A stretch of 64,000 nucleotides of DNA, taken from Tersicoccus solisilvae (GTDB taxonomy: Bacteria > Actinomycetota > Actinomycetes > Actinomycetales > Micrococcaceae). This document shows positions 17,228 through 25,236 of this stretch, one piece after another. Location of the stretch: positions 21,363-85,362 of the forward strand of contig NZ_BMJI01000013.1 in assembly GCF_014643255.1 (NCBI RefSeq), read 5' to 3'. Each line of letters starts with the position of its first letter. The stretch's first letter is position 1. Below the pieces are notes generated by a model. That model worked only from the letters and a program-made list of their open reading frames with translations, ran no database searches and was not told where the DNA came from. The translations under genes and the position numbers were made by a program.

Positions 17228-17250
17228 CGTGTTGTATACATAAGGTATGC
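17228..17250 (+). promoter_or_regulatory. GntR-type operator, copy 1 (also the gntR -10 region)
   Basis: Contains TTGTATACATAAGGTATGC, which matches copy 2 at 19310-19332 in 20 of 23 positions. The symmetric part is GTATAC-N5-GYATRC, the kind of site bound by FCD-type GntR regulators. The TATACA hexamer (17235-17240) is 6 nt before the gntR ATG at 17247, so the operator, the -10 box and the start codon overlap. The divergent hydrolase gene starts 17 nt to the left. Confidence 0.75.
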
Positions 17251-17894
17251 GTCAGCGTGTCACGGCGGCCACGTCCGGTCGGGAGCGCGCCTACGCCTAC
17301 CTGCGGGACGAGATCCTCTCCGATCCCGCACGGCAGGGCACGTTTCTCAACGAGACCGAGCTCGCCGCCTCCATCGGAGTCTCGCGCACGCCCGTCCGGG
17401 AGGCGCTGCTCCTGCTCGTCGCGGACGGGCTGATCGAGATGATCCCCCAGCGCGGCGCCCGGGTGCCGGTGGTGGGCCGGCAGCACATCCACGACCTGAT
17501 GCAGCTGCGCTCCATGCTGGAGTGCCAGTCGGCGCTGATCACGCTGCGCGACCGGACCGCCCCGGTGGGGGCGATGGACGCCGTGCTCGCCGCCCAGGAG
17601 GACCTGGCCGACGGCGGGGACGAGCGCGCGTTCATCGACCTGGACCGCGACTTCCACCAGGCGCTCATCGACGCCGTCGGCAACGGCCTGCTCTCCGCCA
17701 GCTACGCGAAACTGCGCTCGCGGCAGATCGTGATCGGCGTCGAGGCGCTCTTCCGGTCCCCGGAGCGACAGCGGCAGGTGGTCGCGGAGCACCGGGCCAT
17801 TCTCGCCGCGCTGCAGGCCGGCGACGACGCCGCGGCGACGGCCGCCATCGTCGAGCATCTGCGCGTGACCGAGCGGGTGCTGCTCGGCGGCTGA
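17247..17894 (+). CDS. GntR-family (FCD-type) transcriptional regulator
   Basis: A DNA-binding repressor or activator of the surrounding hydrolase/transporter genes. It has 215 residues. The N-terminal winged helix (about 10-75) includes LNETELAASIGVSRTPVREA, the standard GntR recognition helix, and the C-terminal FCD effector domain has DFHQALIDAVGN and a final EHRAILAALQAGD helix. The ATG is 6 nt after a TATACA box, so the mRNA is probably leaderless. Its own operator overlaps the start codon, which implies autoregulation. The 3' end faces the transporter gene 26 nt away. The effector is unknown; it is probably an amide or organic acid handled by its neighbours. Confidence 0.9.
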   Translation: MRQRVTAATSGRERAYAYLRDEILSDPARQGTFLNETELAASIGVSRTPVREALLLLVADGLIEMIPQRGARVPVVGRQHIHDLMQLRSMLECQSALITLRDRTAPVGAMDAVLAAQEDLADGGDERAFIDLDRDFHQALIDAVGNGLLSASYAKLRSRQIVIGVEALFRSPERQRQVVAEHRAILAALQAGDDAAATAAIVEHLRVTERVLLGG

Positions 17895-17920
17895 CGCCCC
17901 GCCGCCGAGCGCACGCCGCG

Positions 17921-19276
17921 TCACAGGCTGGGCGAGTCCTGGTGCTCGGCCGCGTACTCGCGCAGGTACTCCTCGTCCTCGGCGTGGTTCGGCTCCCGGC
18001 CCATGGCCAGCCCGACCAGCGTCAGGATGCACGCCACCGCCACGTACAGCGCCACCGGCCACCAGTTGGCCCCGTTGGCCGAGACCAGCGTGAACATCAG
18101 CGGCGCCAGCGCGCCGCCGAACACGCCCGCGATGGTGTACGCGAGCGAGGCCCCGGTGTAGCGCAAGCGCGGGTGGAACTGCTCGATCACGAAGGCCGCC
18201 TGCGGGCCGTACATGAACGAGTGGAAGGTCAGGCCGATGATCAGGGCGAGGATGAGCAGCCCCTGCGCGCCGGGCTGGAGGATGACGAAGAACAGGAAGC
18301 TGAAGACGGCGGTGCCCGCCGCGGCGACGGCGTAGAGCGTGCGTCGCCGGATCCGGTCCGACAGCCAGCCGGCCAGCGGGATGGTCACCAGCTGGAACGC
18401 GGAGCCGACGAGCACGGCCACGAGCGCGGCATTGCGGGACAGGCCCAGGTGCTGGACGGCGTAGGAGAGGCTGAAGACCGTCAGCAGCGCGTACAGCACG
18501 TCCGGTCCGAGGCGGGAGAGGATGCCGGCGACCAGCGGACGCAGCTGGGTGGTGAAGACCTCCCGCACCGGCGCCTCGGAGCGGTCACCGCGGGACTCGA
18601 GCGCCTGGAAGACCGGGGTGTCCTCGAGCTTGAGCCGGATCCACAGGCCGAAGGCCACCAGGACGGCGGAGAGCAGGAACGCGACGCGCCAGCCCCACTC
18701 GAGGAAGGCGTCGGCGGAGAGCAGCGCGGTCAGCCCGGCCAGGGCACCGTTGGCGAGCAGGTTGCCGGCCGGCGGCCCGATCTGTGCGGCCGACGCCCAC
18801 AGGCCCCGCTTCCGCGGATCGCCGAACTCGCTCGAGAGCAGGACGGCGCCGCCCCATTCGCCGCCGACGCCCACGCCCTGCGCGAACCGCAGCACCACGA
18901 GCAGCAGCGCGGCGGTGCCGCCGATGTCCACGTAGGTGGGCAGCACGCCGATCAGGAAGGTGGAGACGCCGATCAGCAGGAGCGTGATGACGAGCACGCG
19001 CTTGCGGCCGATGATGTCGCCGAGCCGGCCGAACACCACGCCACCGACGGGCCGGGACACGTAGCCGACGGCATAGGTGCTGAAGGCCAGGATGGTGGCG
19101 GTGAACGGGTCCGCGGACGGGAAGAACAGGATGGGGAAGACGAGGGCGGAGGCGGCGGAGTAGACGGCGAAGTCGTACCACTCCAGCGACGTGCCGGTGA
19201 GGCTGGCGACGAAGGCCTTGCGCAGGCCTGCGCTGTCGATGGCCTCCTCGGCGGAGACCGGTCGGTCGGGGGTCAT
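17921..19276 (-). CDS. MFS transporter, metabolite:H+ symporter (MHS) type
   Basis: A proton-coupled importer for a small organic acid or zwitterion. The 451-residue protein has about 12 helices, the MHS opening FVASLTGTSLEWYDFAVY (about 20-37), the loop 2-3 motif GRLGDIIGRKRVL, and VGVGGEWGGAVLL in helix 5 region. It belongs with the ShiA/ProP/citrate-type symporters rather than efflux pumps. The ATG at 19276 has GAGGAG 6 nt upstream; the frame is open further but into the control region. Operator copy 2 lies 34-56 nt before the start, so GntR control is likely. It is divergent from the DUF2848 gene. Confidence 0.88.
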   Translation of the reverse strand: MTPDRPVSAEEAIDSAGLRKAFVASLTGTSLEWYDFAVYSAASALVFPILFFPSADPFTATILAFSTYAVGYVSRPVGGVVFGRLGDIIGRKRVLVITLLLIGVSTFLIGVLPTYVDIGGTAALLLVVLRFAQGVGVGGEWGGAVLLSSEFGDPRKRGLWASAAQIGPPAGNLLANGALAGLTALLSADAFLEWGWRVAFLLSAVLVAFGLWIRLKLEDTPVFQALESRGDRSEAPVREVFTTQLRPLVAGILSRLGPDVLYALLTVFSLSYAVQHLGLSRNAALVAVLVGSAFQLVTIPLAGWLSDRIRRRTLYAVAAAGTAVFSFLFFVILQPGAQGLLILALIIGLTFHSFMYGPQAAFVIEQFHPRLRYTGASLAYTIAGVFGGALAPLMFTLVSANGANWWPVALYVAVACILTLVGLAMGREPNHAEDEEYLREYAAEHQDSPSL

Positions 19277-19309
19277 GGATTCTCCTCGGGAACGGTGCGC
19301 GGGGAACGA

Positions 19310-19332
19310 CGTGTTGTATACATTAGGCATAC
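19310..19332. promoter_or_regulatory. GntR-type operator, copy 2 (between MHS transporter and DUF2848 genes)
   Basis: Contains TTGTATACATTAGGCATAC, matching copy 1 at 17228-17250 in 20 of 23 positions. It is the only other occurrence I saw in the window. It lies in the 146-nt divergent gap, closer to the transporter start (34 nt) than to the DUF2848 start (91 nt), so it may control both. Confidence 0.75.
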
Positions 19333-19422
19333 AGAGCCGCGCTGACCAGACCTGCGCCGGCGTCGTCGGGAGAATCGATCTCCCCACACACCGTCACATC
19401 GCCGACACATGAGGGAGCCGAG

Positions 19423-20100
19423 ATGACCACCCTGACCTTCGCCCTGCCGGACGGCACCACCGAGACCGTCGCCGTCACGCGCCTCCTGAACGCCGGGTAC
19501 GCCGGCCGCGACCAGGCCGAGGTGCGCGCGCACATCGAGGAACTGGCCGAGCTCGGCGTGCCCGGGCCGGACACCATCCCGACCATGTACCCCATCGCGC
19601 CGTACCTCGCGCAGCAGACCGACGTCGTCGAGGTCCAGCACGGCAAGACCTCCGGCGAGGCGGAATGGGCACTGATCATCACCGAGTCCGGCGTGCTGCT
19701 GAGCGCCGCCTGCGACCACACCGACCGGAACCTCGAGGTGCACGGCGTGGCGTGGAGCAAGAACGCCTCCCCGGACGTCATCGCCACCAGCGCCTGGCGG
19801 CTCGACGACGTCCGCGACCACCTCGACGACATCACGCTCAAGGCGTGGGTGGGCCAGGACCGCCGGCTGATCCAGGACGGCACGCTCGGCGCCCTGCTCG
19901 ACCCCGACCACTGGCTCGGCGTGCTCGCCGAGCGCGGCCTGGACACGCCCGGCACCGTGCTGGTCTCGGGCACCATCACGATGAAGCCCGGCGTCGACCA
20001 GTTCGCCGACCGCTGGGAGGTCGAACTCGGCGACCCGACCACGGGTGCCACCATCGGCCTCGCCTACGCCGTCGCACCGCTGCCGGAGCCGATCGGCTGA
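19423..20100 (+). CDS. DUF2848 family protein
   Basis: 225 residues, soluble, normal length for the family. Family-like segments are GYAGRDQAEVRAHIEELAEL near residue 27, the Tyr/Pro segment PTMYPIAPYLAQQ, the SGEAEWALI strand, and CDHTDRNLEVHG followed by WSKNASPDV. The fold is thought to resemble fumarylacetoacetate hydrolases, but no reaction is established. GAGGGAG precedes the ATG by 7 nt. It sits divergent from the MHS transporter over a GntR operator, so it probably acts on the imported compound or its product, together with the C-N hydrolase. Function remains inferred. Confidence 0.8.
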   Translation: MTTLTFALPDGTTETVAVTRLLNAGYAGRDQAEVRAHIEELAELGVPGPDTIPTMYPIAPYLAQQTDVVEVQHGKTSGEAEWALIITESGVLLSAACDHTDRNLEVHGVAWSKNASPDVIATSAWRLDDVRDHLDDITLKAWVGQDRRLIQDGTLGALLDPDHWLGVLAERGLDTPGTVLVSGTITMKPGVDQFADRWEVELGDPTTGATIGLAYAVAPLPEPIG

Positions 20101-20228
20101 CGCCCTCCGGCGTGCTCGGCCGGCGGGCGTTGCATCGGGGCTGACGTGCGATGATGCGACCGGGCGACCGCGCGTCGTCCGTCTGCCGCACGTGCGCGGC
20201 GGGCACGGGGGCCGAGCACGGGGAATCG

Positions 20229-20762
20229 ATGAGAACAGCACCCTCCACCAGAACAGCACCGTCCACCGGAATCGCCACGAGCACTGAACTCAGGGCGCCG
20301 GCCGCGGCAACGTTCGGAATCGCAGGAACGGTGGCGCTGGTCATCTCCATCGTGGCCACGGCAGGCATGTTCACCGAGGGCGACCCCCTGTCCGCCCTGG
20401 CGAGGGCGGTGTCGTCCGTTCCCGTGGTCGCCGGGGCGTCCCTTCTCCTGGTGGGCATCGCGTCGGCCATCTACCTCGTGGCTCAGCGCCGTCTGCTGTG
20501 GCTGATCGTCGGGATACCGTGTTCCGCCGTGCTCCTGCTGGTCGTCCTGGTCGTCATCGGCCTTGCCCTCGGCCCCGGTCTCGACGGACTGATCCTCCCG
20601 GCGATGTTCGCGCCGATCGTCATACTCCTCGGGGGAACGCTGACGGTCCTCATGAGCCTCGGCCTGCTCCTGCCTGGTCGAGCGAGGACCCCGGTGACGG
20701 TCGTCGGCGTGGTCTTCATCGGCGCGTCAGTGGTCTGCGGCTTCTTCGCGCTGCAGTCGTAG
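20229..20762 (+). CDS. Four-helix membrane protein of unknown function
   Basis: From the ATG at 20229 the protein has 177 residues with a short polar N-terminus and about four hydrophobic helices (GIAGTVALVISIVATAGMF, VVAGASLLLVGIASAIYLV, LLLVVLVVIGLALGPGL, TVVGVVFIGASVVCGFF). An in-frame upstream ATG at 20151 would add 26 mostly polar residues. Codon use is slightly less GC-biased than in its neighbours. No family is recognised and neighbours give no hint. It ends 35 nt before pxpA. Confidence 0.6.
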   Translation: MRTAPSTRTAPSTGIATSTELRAPAAATFGIAGTVALVISIVATAGMFTEGDPLSALARAVSSVPVVAGASLLLVGIASAIYLVAQRRLLWLIVGIPCSAVLLLVVLVVIGLALGPGLDGLILPAMFAPIVILLGGTLTVLMSLGLLLPGRARTPVTVVGVVFIGASVVCGFFALQS

Positions 20763-20785
20763 GCCGACAGACACGGCGTGGTCGC

Positions 20786-20791
20786 CATAAT
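20786..20791 (+). promoter_or_regulatory. -10 box for a leaderless pxpA transcript
   Basis: CATAAT ends 6 nt before the pxpA ATG at 20798. There is no room for a ribosome site other than GGGGTG directly before the ATG, which fits leaderless initiation, common in actinobacteria. A clear -35 is not visible. Confidence 0.45.
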
Positions 20792-20797
20792 GGGGTG

Positions 20798-21547
20798 ATG
20801 GACCTGAACTGCGACCTCGGCGAGTCCTTCGGCGCGTGGACCATGGGGGACGACGAGGCGATGTTCTCGCTCGTCACCAGCGTCAACGTGGCCTGCGGAT
20901 TCCACGCCGGGGACCCCATGACCATGCTGCGCTCCTGCCGGCTCGCCGGTGAGCACGGGGTCACCGTCGGCGCGCACGTCGCCTACCGGGACCTGGCCGG
21001 CTTCGGCCGGCGCCGGATGGACGTCGCCCCCGACGAGCTGACCGCGGACGTGCTCTATCAGCTGGCCGCGCTCGACGGGATCGCGCGGGCCACCGGTATC
21101 GCGGTCCGCTACGTCAAACCGCACGGCGCTCTCTACAACACCATCGCCGTCGACGAGTTCCAGGCTCGCGCCGTCGTCGCCGCGGTCCGACTCGCCGACC
21201 CCGGCCTGCCGATCCTCGGCCTGCCCGCCTCGGTGATCGAGGCCGTCTGCGTCGAGGAGCGGCACCCGTTCGTGCGTGAAGCCTTCGTGGACCGCGCCTA
21301 CACCCCGGACGGCAACCTCGTGTCCCGCCGCGAGGAGGGCGCGGTGCTGCACGACGTCGCCGCCGTCGCCGACCGGGCGGTGGTGATGGCCCGCGACGGC
21401 GTGGTGACCGCCCTGGACGGCACGCAGGCCGAGGTGCGGCCCCGCTCGCTGTGCGTGCACTCCGACACCCCCGGTGCCGTGGCGATGGCCGGCGCCGTCC
21501 GCGAGGCCCTGACCGGTGCCGGGATCGAGCTGAGGCCGTTCGCATGA
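20798..21547 (+). CDS. pxpA: 5-oxoprolinase subunit PxpA (LamB/YcsF family)
   Basis: Part of the ATP-dependent bacterial 5-oxoprolinase that opens 5-oxoproline (pyroglutamate) to glutamate. The 249-residue protein has the family opening MDLNCDLGESFGAW, then VNVACGFHAGDP, VGAHVAYRDLAGFGRR, YVKPHGALYN and the C-terminal CVHSDTPGA. Length is normal. Its stop overlaps the ATG of the pxpB-pxpC fusion, so the complex is translated in step. It lies 0.7 kb from the GntR/DUF2848 regulon, but no copy of that operator is seen in front of it. Confidence 0.94.
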   Translation: MDLNCDLGESFGAWTMGDDEAMFSLVTSVNVACGFHAGDPMTMLRSCRLAGEHGVTVGAHVAYRDLAGFGRRRMDVAPDELTADVLYQLAALDGIARATGIAVRYVKPHGALYNTIAVDEFQARAVVAAVRLADPGLPILGLPASVIEAVCVEERHPFVREAFVDRAYTPDGNLVSRREEGAVLHDVAAVADRAVVMARDGVVTALDGTQAEVRPRSLCVHSDTPGAVAMAGAVREALTGAGIELRPFA

Positions 21548-23289
21548 GCGACGTCGCTGTTCCCCCGTCCGCACCGTCGACGCCCCGCATCCTGCCCGAC
21601 GGGGATCGCGCCCTGCTGGTCGAGGTGGAGGACAACGCCGCGGTCCTGGCCCTGCGCGCTCGTTTGCGCGCCGATCCGGGTGCCGTACCCGACGCCGTCG
21701 TCGACGTCGTGCCGGCCGCCCGCACCCTCCTCGTCGTCGCGTCGACTCCGTCCGCCCTCAGCGCGGTGCGCGCCTGGCTCGAGACGGCCCTGGCGGCCGG
21801 ACGCTCCGGCGACGAACCCGTGGACGTCGCCCCCGGCCGGGAGATCACCATTGCCGTCCGCTACGACGGGCCCGACCTGGCCGACGTCGCCGCCGAGCTC
21901 GGCATCGGCGTCGACGAGGTGATCGCCCGGCACACGGGCACCGTGTGGCGCCTGGGCTTCATGGGCTTCGCGCCCGGCTTCGGGTACCTCGTGCCCGACG
22001 ACTCCGCGTCGCCTGCGGACGGCGGGCTCGCCGTGCGGCGCCTGCCGACGCCCCGGACCCGGGTACGGCCCGGCTCCGTCGGGCTCGCCGACGGCTTCAG
22101 CGCCGTCTACCCCGCGGCGTCCCCCGGCGGTTGGCGACTGATCGGCAGCACGGACCACGCGATGTGGGACCCGGCCGCGGAACCGCCCGCCGCGGTCGGC
22201 CCCGGGGACACCGTCCGGTTCGTGGCGGCCGACGACGTCGCGGAGCCGCCGGCGGCGGGCGAGGACGGGCCGGAGGCGACGGACCGGGCCGCGACCGCGC
22301 CGTCCGGGCGGCACGCCGGTGCCTCCCCGGCTCTCCCGCGATCCGGTGCCGCGGTCCGGAAGCTCACCGTGCTGCAGTCCGGCCCCCAGACACTCGTGCA
22401 GGACTCCGGCCGACCCGGACGGGCCGACCTCGGGGTCAGTCCCTCCGGGGCGCTGGACCGGCAGGCCGCCGCCATCGCCACGGCGCTGGTGGGCAACGAT
22501 CCGGGCACGCCGGTGCTCGAGGTCCTCCAGGGCGGCCTCCAGGTGCGCGCCCACGCCGAGCTGCTGGTCGCCGTGACGGGCGCCGTCGGCCCCGTGCGCG
22601 TCAACGCCCAGCCCGTCTCGCAGCACCGGGCGGTGACCCTTCCCGCCGGCGGCCTGCTCGACATCGGGCCGGCACTGGCGGGCATGCGCTACTACGTCGC
22701 GTTCCAGGGCGGCCTCGAGGCGGAGCCGGTCCTCGGCTCGGCCAGTGCCGACCTGCTCTCCGGGCTCGGGCCGCGGCCCCTGATCGCGGGGGAGGAGGTC
22801 GCCGTCGGACGGACCCGGCTGACGCTGGCCCGCCCGAGGAGGCCGCTCAAGCCCCGGGTGCCGACCGTGGACGACACCGTCGTGCGGGTCCGGCCCGGTC
22901 CCCGCCGAGACTGGTTCGACGCCACCGCATGGGAGGCGCTACTGGACGCCCGGTGGACCGCCACGGGCGACTCCAACCGGGTCGGCATCCGCCTCGACGG
23001 CCCCGATCTGACGCGGGTCCGCGAGGACGAACTGCCCAGCGAGGGCATGGTCACCGGGTCGCTGCAGGTGCCGTCGTCGGGACTGCCGATCGTCTTCCTC
23101 GCCGACCACCCGGTCACCGGCGGCTACCCGGTGATCGCCGTCGTCGTGGACGCCGACCTCGACGTCCTCGCCCAGCTGCGGCCGGGCCAGGGGCTGCGGT
23201 TCACCGACGGCGCCGTCCGGGTCTCGGCCGGCCTCCAGGGCTCGGTGAACCGGATCGAACGGGCGGTCGGTTCCCTGTTCCGGCGCTGA
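21544..23289 (+). CDS. pxpBC: 5-oxoprolinase PxpB-PxpC fusion protein
   Basis: Carries the two subunits that, with PxpA, phosphorylate and open 5-oxoproline. The 581-residue protein has PxpB/KipI-like residues about 15-240 (WRLGFMGFAPGFGYLVPDD near 140, RVRPGSVGLADGFSAVYP), a roughly 40-residue Ala/Asp/Pro linker, and a PxpC/KipA-like domain from about 275 (VLQSGPQTLVQDSGRPG, then SPSGALDRQAA, and NRVGIRLDGP). The two are separate genes in E. coli and Bacillus; fusions occur elsewhere. ATG overlaps the pxpA stop. The domains are also annotated as allophanate hydrolase subunits 1 and 2 or carboxyltransferase, but the pxpA neighbour decides for oxoprolinase. Confidence 0.92.
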   Translation: MSDVAVPPSAPSTPRILPDGDRALLVEVEDNAAVLALRARLRADPGAVPDAVVDVVPAARTLLVVASTPSALSAVRAWLETALAAGRSGDEPVDVAPGREITIAVRYDGPDLADVAAELGIGVDEVIARHTGTVWRLGFMGFAPGFGYLVPDDSASPADGGLAVRRLPTPRTRVRPGSVGLADGFSAVYPAASPGGWRLIGSTDHAMWDPAAEPPAAVGPGDTVRFVAADDVAEPPAAGEDGPEATDRAATAPSGRHAGASPALPRSGAAVRKLTVLQSGPQTLVQDSGRPGRADLGVSPSGALDRQAAAIATALVGNDPGTPVLEVLQGGLQVRAHAELLVAVTGAVGPVRVNAQPVSQHRAVTLPAGGLLDIGPALAGMRYYVAFQGGLEAEPVLGSASADLLSGLGPRPLIAGEEVAVGRTRLTLARPRRPLKPRVPTVDDTVVRVRPGPRRDWFDATAWEALLDARWTATGDSNRVGIRLDGPDLTRVREDELPSEGMVTGSLQVPSSGLPIVFLADHPVTGGYPVIAVVVDADLDVLAQLRPGQGLRFTDGAVRVSAGLQGSVNRIERAVGSLFRR

Positions 23290-23352
23290 CGGCAGGTCCG
23301 GGCGCATTCCCGGGGTGAGGCGTCCTCGCCGCGGTCGGCGATACGGTGAGCC

Positions 23353-23778
23353 ATGATCGTCGTCCTGGCCGCGGTGCTGCTCGTGCTCGTCGGTGGCTCG
23401 AGCGTCGTCCTGGGACTGCGCGTGCGGCGGCGGTGCGCACGGCGGCTGCGGGAATGGACGGCCGTCGAGGCGACCGTCGTGGGGCGATCTCCCGGCGCCG
23501 GCGCCGACGTCTCTCAGGAGGGTCTCGTCGCGCAGTACCGCTGGCATGACGGACGGGTCCGCACGGTCCGCAGCGCGGTGAGCCGGACGTCGGTGCCGTG
23601 GCGATCGCACCAGGGCGAGACGATCACGGTGCACGTCGACCCGGCCGATCCGGACGAGGCGGCGATCGTCGTCGGCCCCTGGGGCGAACAGCGTGCGGTC
23701 GGCCTCACCGTCGCCATCGGGATCGTCTTCGTGGTGGTCGGGCTGGTGGTCGGTGTCGTCGCCCTGAGTCTGCGCTGA
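23353..23778 (+). CDS. DUF3592-like membrane protein
   Basis: 141 residues. One N-terminal helix (IVVLAAVLLVLVGGSSVVLG), a small soluble domain with YRWHDGRVRTV and ITVHVDPADPDEAAIV, then a second helix at the C-terminus (VGLTVAIGIVFVVVGLVVGVV). The helix-domain-helix layout with a central beta domain containing the DPxDP element is that of DUF3592 proteins. Function unknown. A TACGGT box ends 5 nt before the ATG, so leaderless expression is likely. Stands alone between pxpBC and the next gene. Confidence 0.7.
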   Translation: MIVVLAAVLLVLVGGSSVVLGLRVRRRCARRLREWTAVEATVVGRSPGAGADVSQEGLVAQYRWHDGRVRTVRSAVSRTSVPWRSHQGETITVHVDPADPDEAAIVVGPWGEQRAVGLTVAIGIVFVVVGLVVGVVALSLR

Positions 23779-24030
23779 CCACGCGTCGCCCACTCGATCG
23801 GCAAGGCCCCGCGGGCAGCGGCCGCCCGGTCCCCGAACCGCGCCCGTCAGACCGTGGTGTCGCCGGCGGTGCGACGCTGCCGTCGCAGCGACGCCGTGGC
23901 GAGGGTGGACCTGAGCAGGTAGAGCGGGCCGGGTGGCATCCAGCCGAGCTGGCGGGCGCACCGGTGCGGCCCGGCGGCAACGCGGGGCATACTGGCACCC
24001 TCAGCCGCAGCCCACCCGAACGGAGGCGCC

Positions 24031-24471
24031 ATGATCTCGACCGAGCTGGCCCGGGCGCTGCGCACCGCGGGTCTGCGCTGGACGCCGGAGCCCGGTGACC
24101 GATTCGTGCTCGACCCGGAGCAGTCGCGGCTGGTGCCGGACGAGGACCGCAAGGACGTCTACACGGTCAGCGACATGACCATCGAGGCCCACGAGTACCC
24201 CACCGGCACGATCCTCGGGTTCAACGGGACGACGGAGTGGGCACTGGACTCGGTGGCCCTGCAGGACGCGCTGTGGCTGCCGGCCGAGGGCCAGCTGCGG
24301 AGCCTGCTGGGGGACGGATTCCGGTCGCTGACCGCCGACGACGACGGTCGCTTCACGGTGCGGGCGCGGCTGCGCGGTGGTGACCGCGCCTTCGAGGGGC
24401 CCAGCCCCGCCGAGGCCTACGGCGAGGCGCTGCTGGCGCTGCTCCTGCTGGCGGTCGCGCCGCCGGACTGA
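24031..24471 (+). CDS. Conserved actinobacterial protein of unknown function
   Basis: 146 residues, soluble. It opens MISTELARALRTAGLRWTP and contains FVLDPEQ, the motif YTVSDMTIEAHEYPTGTILG and FNGTTEWALDSVALQDALWLP. I recognise this pattern from conserved actinobacterial proteins that some databases label pilus assembly protein without evidence. No catalytic residues or membrane segments are visible. GGAGGC precedes the ATG by 4 nt. Upstream 250 nt show nothing I can assign. Confidence 0.7.
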   Translation: MISTELARALRTAGLRWTPEPGDRFVLDPEQSRLVPDEDRKDVYTVSDMTIEAHEYPTGTILGFNGTTEWALDSVALQDALWLPAEGQLRSLLGDGFRSLTADDDGRFTVRARLRGGDRAFEGPSPAEAYGEALLALLLLAVAPPD

Positions 24472-24546
24472 ACGGTGCCCCGGCCGTCGTCGGGCCGCCG
24501 TCCTGGCCGGCCATGGGGATCCCCGGCATGCGCTACCGTGGAGGCA

Positions 24547-24560
24547 GCCCGCTCGCGGGC
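24547..24560. other. Short GC hairpin just before tRNA-Lys
   Basis: GCCCGC-TC-GCGGGC is a perfect 6-bp stem that ends 2 nt before the tRNA 5' end. It could mark the tRNA leader for 5' processing or be chance in this GC-rich DNA. Confidence 0.3.
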
Positions 24561-24562
24561 AG

Positions 24563-24635
24563 GGGCCTCTAGCTCAGTTGGTAGAGCATCGGACTTTTAA
24601 TCCGCGGGTCGTGGGTTCGAGCCCCACGGGGCCCA
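24563..24635 (+). tRNA. tRNA-Lys (anticodon UUU)
   Basis: A 73-nt cloverleaf. The acceptor arm GGGCCTC pairs with GGGGCCC (one G-U pair), the D arm is GCTC-AGTTGGTA-GAGC, the anticodon loop CTTTTAA carries TTT, and the T arm is GTGGG-TTCGAGC-CCCAC with discriminator A73. The CCA end is not encoded. The top pair of the anticodon stem (T27/C43) is a mismatch. It lies between two protein genes with no other tRNA nearby and is a plausible integration site, but no integrase is seen. Confidence 0.95.
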
Positions 24636-24642
24636 CTCGTGA

Positions 24643-25176
24643 CTACGCGCCGGTGAGCATCCGGTGGACGAGGTCGAACCGCGCCTCCGCCCGGCTGGCC
24701 GGCAGCCGCCCGCTCGCCTCCAGGGTGGCGAGCCCGTGCAGAGCGGACCAGGCCACCTCCGCCCGCACGTCGTCGGGTTCCCCGAACACGTCGCGGATCC
24801 CCGCGAATGCACGCACGAGTGGCTCGGAGGTGTCGTCCGCGGCGAAGACCAATCCGGTCGACATGGTGAACATCGCGTCGTAGACGCGGGGGTGGGCGGC
24901 GGCGAAGTCGAGATAGGCGCGCATCCGGACCAGCAGATCGACCTCCACCGCCTCCAGCGCGGCGGCCAGATCGGCGAACCCGGCGAGCGTCACCGCGTCC
25001 AGCAGCGCCTGGCGGCCGGTGAAGGCCGAGTACAGCACCGGTTGCGTCACGCCGAGTTCGCCGGCGAGGCGACGCATCGTCACTGCCGTCCAACCCTCGG
25101 ATTCGGCGAGGTCACGGGCGGCGCGGACGACCAGGTCTCGGCGCACGTCGAGGTCGGGGGCCGGTCTCGGAGGCAC
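24643..25176 (-). CDS. TetR-family transcriptional regulator
   Basis: 177 residues with an N-terminal TetR helix-turn-helix (TMRRLAGELGVTQPVLYSAF, about 33-52) and a helical ligand domain with a C-terminal TetR_C-type segment (WSALHGLATLEASGRLP). GTG start. It is the third gene of a minus-strand operon behind a DUF4267 protein and a SnoaL-like protein (gaps 60 and 39 nt). The palindrome at 26104-26123, which covers the operon promoter, is the obvious candidate operator, so the regulator probably controls its own operon. The inducing ligand is unknown. Confidence 0.88.
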   Translation of the reverse strand: MPPRPAPDLDVRRDLVVRAARDLAESEGWTAVTMRRLAGELGVTQPVLYSAFTGRQALLDAVTLAGFADLAAALEAVEVDLLVRMRAYLDFAAAHPRVYDAMFTMSTGLVFAADDTSEPLVRAFAGIRDVFGEPDDVRAEVAWSALHGLATLEASGRLPASRAEARFDLVHRMLTGA

Positions 25177-25236
25177 GGTGTCGAGGATAGCGGGATCGGG
25201 GAGCGCGGTGCGCCGCCCCGGGGTACGGTGCAGCCC

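Noticed and set aside
13993..17433. Very long plus-strand open frame of 1146 codons antisense to four minus-strand genes
   Set aside because: Low-complexity Arg/Gly/Ala sequence without motifs, lying opposite well-supported genes. It is open only because stop codons are rare at this GC content. The same applies to the long frames opposite copB, the DHA2 exporter and the Gfo/Idh/MocA genes.
20101..20228. A second GntR operator in front of the membrane protein or pxpA
   Set aside because: No match to the TGTATACAT core was seen between 19333 and 20797, so pxpABC was not included in that regulon.
24563..24635. tRNA-Lys as the attachment site of an integrated element
   Set aside because: No integrase, no repeated tRNA 3' end was noticed nearby, and the flanking genes look ordinary.
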